This document shows, one piece after another, positions 26,866 through 35,041 of a stretch of DNA of 64,000 bases. The DNA comes from JAAXPZ01 sp965215705 (GTDB taxonomy: Bacteria; Campylobacterota; Campylobacteria; Campylobacterales; Sulfurovaceae): assembly GCA_965215705.1 (NCBI GenBank), contig CBDCEE010000008.1:186001-250000 (forward strand). Direction: 5' to 3'. Positions within the stretch are counted from its first letter, which is position 1; each line of letters opens with the position of its first letter. The notes under the pieces are model-generated. The model was not told where the DNA came from and made no database searches. It saw only the letters and a list, made by a program, of their open reading frames with translations. The position numbers and the translations under genes are program-made.

Positions 26866-28074
26866 CTACTCGATAACCTTAGATACAACACCTGCACCAA
26901 CTGTTCTACCACCCTCACGGATAGCAAATCGTGTACCCTCTTCGAGAGCAACTGGTGCGATAAGCTCAACAATAGCTTTGACGTTATCACCAGGCATAAC
27001 CATCTCTGTACCCTCTGGAAGTGTTACTGAACCAGTAACATCCGTTGTTCTTACGTAGAACTGAGGTCTGTAGTTGTTAAAGAATGGTGTATGTCTACCA
27101 CCCTCTTCTTTAGTAAGGATATAGACTTCACCCTCGAACTTGATGTGTGGAGTGATTGAGCCTGGCTTACAAAGAACCATACCTCTTTGTACTGCTTCTT
27201 TATCGATACCACGGATAAGGACACCACAGTTATCACCTGCTTGACCACAATCCATCTCTTTACGGAACATCTCAACACCTGTAACAGTAGTTGTCTGAGT
27301 GTCTTTGATACCAACGATTTCGATAGTATCACCTACACATACTTGACCTCTGTCGATCTTACCAGTTACAACGGTACCACGACCCTGGATAGAGAAGATA
27401 TCTTCGATAGGCATCAAGAAATCCTGATCGATGTCTCTCTCTGGCTCTGGGATGTAAGTATCTACTTGATCCATAAGCTCAAGAATTTTATCAGACCACT
27501 CACCGAGCTTGCCTGCTTTTGCTTCTTCGAGCGCTTGGAATGCAGAACCAGCTATGATTGGTGTATCGTCTCCTGGGAATTCGTACTCTTCGAGAAGCTC
27601 ACGTACTTCCATCTCAACGAGCTCTAGCATCTCTTCTTTGTCTTCATCATCAAGCTGATCTTCTTTGTTCAAGAAGACAACGATGTATGGAACACCTACT
27701 TGGCGAGAAAGAAGGATATGCTCTCTAGTTTGAGCCATTGGTCCATCAGTCGCAGCGATAACAAGGATCGCACCGTCCATCTGAGCAGCACCTGTAATCA
27801 TGTTCTTTACATAGTCAGCGTGACCTGGACAGTCTACGTGAGCGTAGTGTCTGTTATCTGTCTCATACTCTACGTGAGAAGTAGCAATCGTGATTCCTCT
27901 TTCTCTCTCTTCTGGTGCATTGTCGATCGCATCATAATCCATAAATGCAGAGTCGTTCTTTGTAGCAAGAACCGCTGTGATCGCAGCAGTTAGTGTTGTT
28001 TTACCATGGTCGACGTGACCGATAGTACCCACATTGACATGCGGTTTAGTTCGTTCAAATTTTTCTTTAGCCAT
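26866..28074 (-). CDS. tuf: Elongation factor Tu
   Basis: EF-Tu brings aminoacyl-tRNA to the ribosome as a GTP complex. GHVDHGKTTLTAAI, DCPGHADYVKNM and FLNKEDQLD are the G motifs; domains II and III end in EGGRTVGAGVVSKVIE. The length is 402 residues. It is preceded by a promoter and by four tRNA genes, and followed by rpmG. Confidence 0.98.
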   Translation of the reverse strand: MAKEKFERTKPHVNVGTIGHVDHGKTTLTAAITAVLATKNDSAFMDYDAIDNAPEERERGITIATSHVEYETDNRHYAHVDCPGHADYVKNMITGAAQMDGAILVIAATDGPMAQTREHILLSRQVGVPYIVVFLNKEDQLDDEDKEEMLELVEMEVRELLEEYEFPGDDTPIIAGSAFQALEEAKAGKLGEWSDKILELMDQVDTYIPEPERDIDQDFLMPIEDIFSIQGRGTVVTGKIDRGQVCVGDTIEIVGIKDTQTTTVTGVEMFRKEMDCGQAGDNCGVLIRGIDKEAVQRGMVLCKPGSITPHIKFEGEVYILTKEEGGRHTPFFNNYRPQFYVRTTDVTGSVTLPEGTEMVMPGDNVKAIVELIAPVALEEGTRFAIREGGRTVGAGVVSKVIE

Positions 28075-28112
28075 TTTATTTCTCCTAGCTGTTTTTGTAT
28101 TTTGCGGCTGAT

Positions 28113-28118
28113 ATTATA
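28113..28118 (-). promoter_or_regulatory. -10 box of tuf
   Basis: TATAAT on the minus strand lies about 40 nt before the tuf start. Just upstream, GAGGAC (28133-28138) and GTCCTC (28150-28155) can pair, which may end the preceding tRNA transcript. Confidence 0.5.
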
Positions 28119-28258
28119 TCTAAATCCGCTTAGAGGACTGCCTCTCGGTGTCCTCAACCCCATGCCCTTATATGGACAGGACTACTATATTTAGTAAAAA
28201 AGTAACCGTCTATCTGTACTTTAAAATATAAAACTCCTGTCCATACAGTTGCTCTCTC

Positions 28259-28333
<75 letters not shown>

Positions 28334-28460
28334 GTATATTATGCTATACACTTAGTGTTTGTTTACTGTTTTAATATTAGATAAATTGGAAAGCTTTTGT
28401 GGTGAAGTTACTAAGAAAAGGTCATTTCACACAGCTCCCAGTTTATACTATGATTTAGAT

Positions 28461-28537
28461 TGGAGCGGGAAACGGGACTCGAACCCGCGACCCTCAGCTT
28501 GGAAGGCTGACGCTCTAGCCAACTGAGCTATTCCCGC
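28461..28537 (-). tRNA. tRNA-Gly (anticodon TCC)
   Basis: Acceptor GCGGGAA pairs with TTCCCGC; the anticodon loop CTTCCAA gives TCC. CCA is encoded (77 nt). Confidence 0.97.
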
Positions 28538-28562
28538 GTCTAAAATATATCATAACACTTTA

Positions 28563-28647
<85 letters not shown>

Positions 28648-28690
28648 TATGTGTTATTAGTACTGGTCAAACACTGATAAAAAATATTTC

Positions 28691-28767
28691 TGGAGCTGGT
28701 AAAGGGACTTGAACCCCCGACCTGCTGATTACAAATCAGCTGCTCTAGCCAACTGAGCTACACCAGC
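28691..28767 (-). tRNA. tRNA-Thr (anticodon TGT)
   Basis: Acceptor GCTGGTG pairs with TACCAGC (a G-T pair included); the anticodon loop TTTGTAA gives TGT. CCA is encoded (77 nt). It is the first gene of the tRNA string Thr-Tyr-Gly-Thr. Confidence 0.97.
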
Positions 28768-28776
28768 ACCGTAAAT

Positions 28777-28828
28777 ATTCCATCCTAAAATGGAATGGCA
28801 TTATAGACAAAAAAACTTTTAATGTCAA
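28777..28828 (-). promoter_or_regulatory. Promoter of the tRNA Thr-Tyr-Gly-Thr string
   Basis: On the minus strand TTGACA (28823-28828) and TATAAT (28800-28805) are separated by exactly 17 nt, a full consensus sigma-70 promoter and the best in the window. Between it and the first tRNA, ATTCCAT (28777-28783) and ATGGAAT (28790-28796) form a 7-bp stem in the leader. Confidence 0.75.
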
Positions 28829-28873
28829 GTAATTTTATTGTTTATTGTAAAAATCTTCAAAAATCACACTATA

Positions 28874-29548
28874 TTACCGCCATACCACCTCTAGCAGGCC
28901 AGTAAGGCCCTCTTTCTCAAAGACTTGTTTCTGCTTTTTCATTCTTCCCAGATGTGGCGTATCCTCTATATAGTTCTGGAGATAGTATGTCCCTCTGTAT
29001 CCTTGCTTATGGAGATCATATATAATATGGTTGACATCTTCTACCTTCAACAAATCGCTACAAACAGTGGTACGCACCTCAAATATGACATCACTTTGCA
29101 ACAATTCACTGAGGCTCAGCGAGAAGTGATCGAAATGTTTGTTCTTTGTGATGGCTTGGAACTTTTGCTTAGGTGCCTTATAATCTAGTGCCACATAATC
29201 CAGAACACCTTCCTCTATCAGCCTCAGTAGCATCTGTGGATTGGCACCATTGGTATCCAGCTTGATCTTGTACCCCAATGCTTTGATCTCTTGACACAAT
29301 TCCGGAAGTTCCGGATAGAGGGTTGCTTCACCTCCAGAGAGCACTACTCCATCCAACAAACCCCGACGTTTTTTTAGAAAGTCCAACGCCTGCCTGTGTG
29401 ATATCTTCCCTTCTCCCAATACAATGTCTGGGTTATAGCAGTAGGGGCAACGCATATTGCACCCGGCAAACCAAAAGATAGCTGCCAGATGCTCAGGATA
29501 ATCCAATGCCGTAAAGGGAGTGATATCATAAATAGGTGTTGTACTCAT
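28874..29548 (-). CDS. nrdG: Anaerobic ribonucleotide reductase activating enzyme (radical SAM)
   Basis: NrdG uses S-adenosylmethionine and a 4Fe-4S cluster to place the glycyl radical on NrdD. The cluster cysteines are C30, C34 and C37 in GCNMRCPYC, followed by VVLSGGEATL, the SAM-binding GGE motif. At 224 residues it belongs to the longer NrdG2-like group. It starts 8 nt after the small NrdD tail gene, so activator and radical-bearing segment are made side by side. Confidence 0.9.
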   Translation of the reverse strand: MSTTPIYDITPFTALDYPEHLAAIFWFAGCNMRCPYCYNPDIVLGEGKISHRQALDFLKKRRGLLDGVVLSGGEATLYPELPELCQEIKALGYKIKLDTNGANPQMLLRLIEEGVLDYVALDYKAPKQKFQAITKNKHFDHFSLSLSELLQSDVIFEVRTTVCSDLLKVEDVNHIIYDLHKQGYRGTYYLQNYIEDTPHLGRMKKQKQVFEKEGLTGLLEVVWR

Positions 29549-29556
29549 ATTTGCTG

Positions 29557-29715
29557 TTATACCCCTTTTTCCAGGAAAAACTTCCGCTCTTGATGCTCTC
29601 CTTTTTTGCCGATATTGAAACTCTCTACAGGGCGATGGTAGCCCATCACTCTAGTATACACGATACATCTACTGCGTTTTGCTTCCATTGCCTCTAATCT
29701 CTCTGTTCTACTCAT
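29557..29715 (-). CDS. Separate glycyl-radical C-terminal segment of anaerobic ribonucleotide reductase
   Basis: A 52-residue protein read from the ATG at 29715. It contains YTRVMGYHRPVESFNIGKKGE; RV-GY with Gly25 matches the glycyl radical site found near the C-terminus of class III NrdD, and the N-GK--E stretch after it matches the family tail. The main NrdD gene lacks this segment. It overlaps the upstream LpdD-like gene by 8 nt (ATGAGTAG) and precedes nrdG by 8 nt. Most likely it docks on NrdD and carries the radical in trans, similar in principle to GrcA for pyruvate formate-lyase. This role is inferred. Confidence 0.75.
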   Translation of the reverse strand: MSRTERLEAMEAKRSRCIVYTRVMGYHRPVESFNIGKKGEHQERKFFLEKGV

Positions 29716-30046
29716 GATTACTTTCCTTTAAATAGTTTCGTGCACATTCCTGTGCATTGGCGACCAAAGTTTCTATCTCCTCCTTGGTCGCATGATCTAT
29801 GTGTATGCCACAGACAACTGCAATATCCTCTCCTAGTGCCGTATGTAATATCTCTGCTACGCCTTGGGAGACGATATCATCCCTATGTCCTTGTTTGCTC
29901 AGTGTCTGCAAACCTCTTTTTTCTGCTAGTGTCACTGCCCCGATATGCTTCCTTTTTGCACTGGTGATGATAAAGAGCCGATCTCTACCTATATATAAGC
30001 ATTTCAGTTCTATACAATATTTTCCCTCTCCTACACTAAGAAGCAT
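29708..30046 (-). CDS. LpdD-like (prenylated-flavin chaperone type) domain protein
   Basis: About 112 residues. The pattern HIGAVTLAEKRG, SKQGHRDDIVSQGVAEIL and VVCGIHIDHATKEEIETLV matches my memory of LpdD, a small subunit encoded with UbiD-type decarboxylases. No UbiD or UbiX gene is near; instead it sits between the two parts of NrdD. The ATG at 30046 (MLLSVGEGKY) has GAAGAG 7 nt in front and is preferred; ATG 30061 and GTG 30064 are in frame too. It overlaps nrdD and the small tail gene, so the three are probably translated together. Family match moderate, function here unknown. Confidence 0.6.
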   Translation of the reverse strand: MLLSVGEGKYCIELKCLYIGRDRLFIITSAKRKHIGAVTLAEKRGLQTLSKQGHRDDIVSQGVAEILHTALGEDIAVVCGIHIDHATKEEIETLVANAQECARNYLKESNHE

Positions 30047-32129
30047 GCAATATCTCTTCATCACAGATTGGACAATACTCGTGCTCTCCAGAGAGATATC
30101 CGTGTTTCGGGCAGATAGAGAAGGTAGGTGTCACGGTAATATAGGGCAACCTAAAATTGCCGATCACACTCTTTACCAGCTTTCTGGCTACCTCTGCTGA
30201 ACTGACCTTCTCTCTCATATAGAGATGTAGCACAGTACCGCCTGTATATTTACACTGCAGATCATCCTGCAGGGTGAGTGCCTCAAACGGATCATCGGTA
30301 TGAAAGGCAGGGATCTGTGTAGAGTTGGTATAGTAGTTGTTCTCTGGGGTGCCTGCTTGAATGATATCTTTGTAACGTTTGATATCCTCTTTGGCAAAGC
30401 GGTAGGTAGTCCCCTCCGCCGGCGTGGCTTCGAGATTGTAGAGATTGCCTGAACGCTCTTGGAACTCTTTGAGAAGCTCCCTCATATAGTCCATGATACG
30501 CAAGGCCATCTCCTTACCATAGTCATCGGTGATATCATGCGTGTCGTTGCTAAAGTTTCTGATCATCTCATTGAGTCCATTGATACCAATAGTAGAGAAA
30601 TGATTATCAAATCCAGGCAGATACCTTGCCGTATAGGGGAACAGCCCTCTATCATACATCTCCTGTATAAAGATACGCTTCTTCTCCAGTGTAGCATAGG
30701 CATACTCCATCAGCTGTGCCAACCTATCGAGCAGTTGCGCCTCATCTCCGGTATAGAGATAACCCAGTCGTGCCATATTGATCGTCACCACTCCAATGCT
30801 CCCCGTCATCTCCGCACTCCCAAAGAGTCCACCACCTCGTTTGAGAAGCTCCCGTAGATCCAGCTGCAACCTGCAGCACATACTACGCACATGCCCAGGC
30901 TTGTATGCCTCCTCATTAGGGATCAGATTGCCCTCTTCATCTCTCTTGTATTGGCTACCGATAAAGTTTTGGAAATAGGCAGAACCGATCCTGGCGGTAT
31001 TTTCAAACAGGATATCGGTATTTTCTCCATGCCAGTCAAAATCCTCTGTGATATTCACAGTAGGTATAGGGAAAGTAAAGGGCTGCCCATGACGGTCACC
31101 TTCTGTCATCACCTCAAAGTAGGCCTTGTTGATCAGATTCATCTCTGGCTGAAAGTGTTGATACTTGAGCTGCTCTAATGTCTCTATCTTCTCATCACGC
31201 TCTCTGGCTTGAACCAACAACATCTCATCTTCAAGTGTTTTAAAGAGATGAAGCTGTCCTCTAGTAGGTATCTGATCAGAGAGATCCTCTGGTACCACCC
31301 AATCGATTGTGATATTGGTAAAGGGGCTCTGTCCCCAGCGTGCAGGGACATTAAGATTATAAACGAAACTTCGTATCGCCTTTTTGATCTCACTGTAGGA
31401 GAGTTGATCCTTGAACACATAGGGTGCCAGATAGGTATCAAAAGAGGAGAATGCCTGTGCACCCGCCCACTCACTCTGCAAGATGCCTAGGAAATTCGCC
31501 ATCTGTCCCAATGCCTCTCTGAAGTGTCCAGGGGGGCGACTCTCTACCCTGCCTCTGACACCATTGAAGCCCTCATCCAGAAGCACTCTCAGGCTCCAAC
31601 CTGCACAGTAGCCTGTGAGACAGTCCAGATCATGGATATGATAATCCCCATCACGATGGGCATATCCCTCCTCCTTACTATAGATACTATCTAGCCAGAA
31701 GTTGGCGATCACTTTACCTGCAGTGTTGTTGACCAACCCTGCATTTGAGTAGCCTGTGTTGGAGTTGGCATTGATCCGCCAGTCTGTTTTGTCGATATAC
31801 TCTTTGATGGTCTGGGTAGAGTTGATATAGGTGGTATCTTTATCCAGCCCCAAGATCTGCTCTCTCTGGATCTTATGCATATGCCGATAGAGCATAAAGG
31901 ACTTCATCACATCAAAGTGCTGATGGTCGAACAGCTCCTTCTCGATAATGTCCTGCACCTCTTCGACAGCGATCTCTTCAGATTCACGAATACGATTCAT
32001 GACATCAACAAAGACCTCTTTGTCATAATGCACTACTTCGCTCTCAAAGGCTTTTTTGATCACATCCTCGATCTTGAACGGTACAAACCGCTGTGATCCT
32101 CCATCTCTCTTGACTATTCTTTTGATCAT
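30036..32129 (-). CDS. nrdD: Anaerobic ribonucleoside-triphosphate reductase, main part without glycyl-radical tail
   Basis: Class III NrdD reduces ribonucleotides without oxygen. The 697-residue product has an N-terminal ATP-cone (MIKRIVKRDGGSQRFVPFKIEDV) and the ten-stranded barrel core (for example GYSNAGLVNNTAGKV, HDLDCLTGYCAGW). The zinc knuckle is at the very end: C673, H676, C686, C689. The family normally continues about 45 residues further to the RV-GY radical site; here the frame stops 8 residues after C689. That missing segment matches the separate gene at 29557-29715. The ATG at 32129 has GAGGAA 6 nt in front. Confidence 0.9.
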   Translation of the reverse strand: MIKRIVKRDGGSQRFVPFKIEDVIKKAFESEVVHYDKEVFVDVMNRIRESEEIAVEEVQDIIEKELFDHQHFDVMKSFMLYRHMHKIQREQILGLDKDTTYINSTQTIKEYIDKTDWRINANSNTGYSNAGLVNNTAGKVIANFWLDSIYSKEEGYAHRDGDYHIHDLDCLTGYCAGWSLRVLLDEGFNGVRGRVESRPPGHFREALGQMANFLGILQSEWAGAQAFSSFDTYLAPYVFKDQLSYSEIKKAIRSFVYNLNVPARWGQSPFTNITIDWVVPEDLSDQIPTRGQLHLFKTLEDEMLLVQARERDEKIETLEQLKYQHFQPEMNLINKAYFEVMTEGDRHGQPFTFPIPTVNITEDFDWHGENTDILFENTARIGSAYFQNFIGSQYKRDEEGNLIPNEEAYKPGHVRSMCCRLQLDLRELLKRGGGLFGSAEMTGSIGVVTINMARLGYLYTGDEAQLLDRLAQLMEYAYATLEKKRIFIQEMYDRGLFPYTARYLPGFDNHFSTIGINGLNEMIRNFSNDTHDITDDYGKEMALRIMDYMRELLKEFQERSGNLYNLEATPAEGTTYRFAKEDIKRYKDIIQAGTPENNYYTNSTQIPAFHTDDPFEALTLQDDLQCKYTGGTVLHLYMREKVSSAEVARKLVKSVIGNFRLPYITVTPTFSICPKHGYLSGEHEYCPICDEEILHAS

Positions 32130-32212
32130 ACACATTTCCTCATACACTACAGATAAACTGGCGGTACTATGCGATCTTCCTCCTACAAAAGGTCGCAAAA
32201 TGCCAACTACGT

Positions 32213-32218
32213 ATTATA
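32213..32218 (-). promoter_or_regulatory. -10 box of the nrdD operon
   Basis: TATAAT on the minus strand lies about 85 nt before the nrdD start. The 148-bp gap to the divergent yaaA gene probably holds promoters for both directions. Confidence 0.45.
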
Positions 32219-32346
32219 ATTAAAGCTATTTCAGTATACTTTGATAGCTGTCAACAAGTAAAAAGTATACTCCTTTTTTCCTGACAGATTCTAAAAACTT
32301 GATAAATATCAATGATTTTTATTCTATTTTATGATATGGAGACCTC

Positions 32347-33084
32347 ATGAAGATTCTTTTAGCACCGAGTGAAACCAAACGTACTGGCGGTACAGAGGCG
32401 TTCGATCCCTGCAGACTACGCTTTGAGAGCCTCTGCCCTGCTAGACTCAAGCTCATGCACAGCTATACCAATATCCTCCAGCAAGGTGACACCGCAGAGC
32501 TCCAAGCCATGTTTGGACTCAAAAAACCCGATGATATTGCCTACCATGCCAATAAAGACCTCATCCATGAGCCCACCATGAAAGCGATTGAGCGTTACAC
32601 AGGTGTGGCATTTGACTATCTGAGCTATGAGACACTAGATGCAGATGCCAAAGCCTATCTCGACAAAAACCTCTTGATCTTCTCCAATTTATTCGGTGTA
32701 TTAGGTGCAGGAGATCTGATCCCAGAGTACCGCCTCCAACAGGGAAAACCCGTCGGAGACACCAAACCCGAACAATTCTATCGCCCCCTACTCATGCCTC
32801 TACTCGATGACTATCTTGATGGTGAAGAGATCCTCGATATCCGTGCAGGATTTTATGACAAGTACTATAAGCCCAGTCAACCTTACACCACTCTCAAGTT
32901 CACCAAAGGGGGCAAAGTGGTCTCCCACTGGGCAAAAGCCTATCGCGGTGTCGTCCTACGAGAGATCGCTAAGGCAAAGATAGATTCTCTAGAGGCATTT
33001 TTGGCACTGCCTATTGATGGGTTGTGTATTGAAGAGATACAGACCAAAGGAATCAAGACAGAAGTGATCTATACGATAGCATAA
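32347..33084 (+). CDS. yaaA: YaaA family peroxide stress protein
   Basis: YaaA in Escherichia coli limits free iron and DNA damage under peroxide stress and has a DNA-binding fold; the exact activity is unsettled. The family features MKILLAPSETKR, LIFSNLFGVLGAGDLIPEYRL, RAGFYDKYYKP and SHWAKAYRG are visible in 245 residues. GGAG lies 6 nt before the ATG. It is followed by the SUI1 gene after 9 nt. Confidence 0.9.
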   Translation: MKILLAPSETKRTGGTEAFDPCRLRFESLCPARLKLMHSYTNILQQGDTAELQAMFGLKKPDDIAYHANKDLIHEPTMKAIERYTGVAFDYLSYETLDADAKAYLDKNLLIFSNLFGVLGAGDLIPEYRLQQGKPVGDTKPEQFYRPLLMPLLDDYLDGEEILDIRAGFYDKYYKPSQPYTTLKFTKGGKVVSHWAKAYRGVVLREIAKAKIDSLEAFLALPIDGLCIEEIQTKGIKTEVIYTIA

Positions 33085-33093
33085 GGAGAGTGT

Positions 33094-33426
33094 ATGAAAA
33101 AAAATCTATTTGAAATCGGAGCCCAATTTGAAGAGACTTGGGTCTCAGACAACAAACAAAAATCCAGTAAAAAAGTGACCAACAACATCGAGCTTCCAGA
33201 AAAACATCAGCTTCACCTTGCCAAAGAGAAACGCAGAGGCAAAGTAGTGACAATCGTTCGCCCTTTTCATCTCCCCAAGGAGGAGCTCCACACTCTGCTC
33301 AAAATCCTCAAGAAAAAGCTAGGTACCGGGGGCACACTCAGAGAAAACAGCCTAGAGTTCCAAGGGGATATCCCTGATACACTCAGGGCACAACTTGAAG
33401 TACTTCAGTATAGGTTCAAAAAATGA
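33094..33426 (+). CDS. SUI1/YciH family translation factor
   Basis: A 110-residue protein with a basic N-terminus and a SUI1 fold from about residue 45 (KVVTIVRPFHLPKEELHTLLKILKKKLGTGGTL, shown here in outline by its GTGGTLRENSLEFQGD motif). SUI1 is the fold of eukaryotic eIF1; bacterial members affect start-site stringency in some species. It overlaps the DksA-like gene by 4 nt (ATGA), so the pair is probably coupled. Confidence 0.85.
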   Translation: MKKNLFEIGAQFEETWVSDNKQKSSKKVTNNIELPEKHQLHLAKEKRRGKVVTIVRPFHLPKEELHTLLKILKKKLGTGGTLRENSLEFQGDIPDTLRAQLEVLQYRFKK

Positions 33427-33755
33427 CGAACAAAGAAAAAACAGGGCTTGAATCCCATATAAAAGATCAGATCCAATCACTTGAAAAACAGATCGAAACA
33501 CTTATTGAAAAAACACAACCCATCTCTCCAGACTGTGGACTAGGGAGACTCACCAGACTTGAAGCCATGGGAGAGAGCCATGTCAACCATAAAGTCCTCG
33601 ACGAATCCCAACTCCGCCTCACCAGACTCAAAAATGCCCTTTCCCGGATAGAGCACCCCATGTTCGGTATCTGTATCGAGTGTGAAGAGGAGATTGAAAT
33701 AGCGCGGATGCAGATACGTCCAGAGTCTGTCCGCTGCGTGTCTTGTGCCCAGTAA
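33423..33755 (+). CDS. DksA/TraR-type zinc-finger protein
   Basis: A 110-residue protein with a coiled-coil region and a C-terminal C4 zinc finger: CIECEEEI and CVSCAQ at the very end. DksA-type proteins enter the secondary channel of RNA polymerase and adjust promoters with ppGpp. The Asp-containing coiled-coil tip of true DksA is not obvious, so I assign the family rather than DksA itself. The stop codon overlaps the left arm of an inverted repeat. Confidence 0.85.
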   Translation: MTNKEKTGLESHIKDQIQSLEKQIETLIEKTQPISPDCGLGRLTRLEAMGESHVNHKVLDESQLRLTRLKNALSRIEHPMFGICIECEEEIEIARMQIRPESVRCVSCAQ

Positions 33756-33829
33756 TACCAGATCAGAGGTACCCCAAAATGATACAATGGAGTTCTTCTT
33801 GGAGATATGGTTTACCTCTGATCTGGTAT
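33755..33829. terminator. 17-bp perfect inverted repeat between convergent genes
   Basis: The 17 bp at 33755-33771 are the exact reverse complement of 33813-33829; 41 bp lie between. It starts on the last base of the DksA-like stop codon and ends 16 bp before the lipoprotein gene end. Its position suggests a two-way transcription stop, though T-runs are missing. Confidence 0.6.
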
Positions 33830-33844
33830 ATTAGGTATCTAGCG

Positions 33845-34258
33845 TTACTGGAAACGATCTATCTTCCATGAATATACTTTGTTCTGTCCTCTTGCCACCT
33901 CGGATAGATAAAAGCTTTTCTCTATCACTGTTCCGTTGTTTTCCTTCACGGTCAATGTCACTATGGCTTTCCCATGGCTTACAAATGCCTCTTTCCATCT
34001 GCTTGAGGTCGCCTTTTGTGCTGTATCTATGATCTGCTTTTTCAATGAAGCATCACGATAGAGTACTGTACTGTTCGTGGTATGAGACAGTACATAGTGA
34101 TCTTGATCAGGCAATGCCTGCACAAATGCCTTGACCACCTCTATCGGTCCCATGCTTCTTCTGATCTCTGAGCTCATTACCGGAACTCTTGCCTCTTTCC
34201 CACATCCTGCTAGCACTACAAGTACTGTAGCTATCATAAAAAATCGTTGTATCTTCAT
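33845..34258 (-). CDS. Small lipoprotein
   Basis: A 137-residue protein with a lipoprotein signal: MKIQRFFMIATVLVVLAGC, with Cys19 as the lipidation site. The mature part resembles small DUF4878-like lipoproteins of about 120 residues (PIEVVKAFVQALPDQD, then a beta-rich part ending in YSWKIDRFQ), but I am not sure of the family. It overlaps the S24 regulator gene by 4 nt (ATGA) and so is probably made from the same transcript. Confidence 0.75.
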   Translation of the reverse strand: MKIQRFFMIATVLVVLAGCGKEARVPVMSSEIRRSMGPIEVVKAFVQALPDQDHYVLSHTTNSTVLYRDASLKKQIIDTAQKATSSRWKEAFVSHGKAIVTLTVKENNGTVIEKSFYLSEVARGQNKVYSWKIDRFQ

Positions 34259-34908
34259 ATGCTTTCTATATTACCGACAACCTTACCTACGATTTGTACC
34301 TCATCCGGTGCCAACACTTCAGGTGTATAGTTTTTATTATCTGAGATCAGCTCCACCATGCCATCTGCTCTCTGACGGATACGCTTGATAAAGAGCCCTG
34401 CTGTCGTAGAGGCGATAAAGACACCATCTTTGTTAATATTGGTCTGTGCCCTGTCAACAAAGACGATAGAGCCATCCTGTAGGGTCGGCTCCATTGACTC
34501 GCCATCGACATGGATCGCTTCGAGCTCTGTATTCCCAAGTCCCACCATGTTGTGCATAATCTTCTCATCCAGGGTGATCGTCTCATAGGTCTCATCAAAC
34601 ACCTCTGCACCACCACCTGCGCTGGCACGGATATCAGCATAGTAGCGGATATTGAAGAACTTGTTGGTCTCTTCGATTAGCATATCTACCGCCTGATCAA
34701 AAAAGAGCCAATTGGCAGAGATCTTCTTCATCGCACAAAACTCCAGGATCTCTGCATAGGGAACAGAGTTACGTTTCTTCATCGTAGCAAAAGTGGCTTG
34801 TGGGATGCCCAGCTCATTGGCAACATCCTTATCAAAGATCTTTTTACTGAGTCTACGTTCGGAGATCACCTCTTTGAGTTTATCGATCACGGTACTAAAT
34901 TCCACCAT
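34255..34908 (-). CDS. LexA-like S24 repressor with CI-type DNA-binding domain
   Basis: A 217-residue regulator. Residues 1-75 form a CI-type helix-turn-helix (DKDVANELGIPQATFATMKKR), and residues of about 90-215 a LexA/UmuD-type S24 peptidase: cleavage-region Ala97-Gly98 in RASAGGG, Ser138 in DGESMEP and Lys175 in GLFIKRI form the dyad. Such proteins self-cleave when RecA is activated by DNA damage, or act as phage CI repressors. The ATG at 34908 has AAGGAG 6 nt in front. No phage structural genes are nearby, so it may be a domesticated repressor. Confidence 0.88.
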   Translation of the reverse strand: MVEFSTVIDKLKEVISERRLSKKIFDKDVANELGIPQATFATMKKRNSVPYAEILEFCAMKKISANWLFFDQAVDMLIEETNKFFNIRYYADIRASAGGGAEVFDETYETITLDEKIMHNMVGLGNTELEAIHVDGESMEPTLQDGSIVFVDRAQTNINKDGVFIASTTAGLFIKRIRQRADGMVELISDNKNYTPEVLAPDEVQIVGKVVGNIESI

Positions 34909-34929
34909 TTTATACTCCTTTTTAGGCAT

Positions 34930-35013
34930 ATTTGACATAGTATAGCATTAAAAAGATAAAAAGTATGACAATTTGACATATTTTTACTATTATACTGACA
35001 AATTGACTATAAT
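34930..35013. promoter_or_regulatory. Operator/promoter region between the S24 repressor and a divergent tiny gene
   Basis: Three related boxes are seen: ATTTGACA at 34930-34937, TATGACAATTTGACA at 34964-34978 and TGACAAATTGAC at 34996-35007. The middle one is repeated exactly at 10064-10078. TATAAT at 35008-35013 reads toward the tiny gene at 35042. The layout resembles a repressor acting on its own divergent control region. Confidence 0.55.
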
Positions 35014-35041
35014 CTAGAAAATATAGATTAAAGGATAGAAG

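Noticed and set aside
28006..28194. 62-residue plus-strand frame over the tuf start
   Set aside because: It is antisense to tuf and its leader; no family resemblance.
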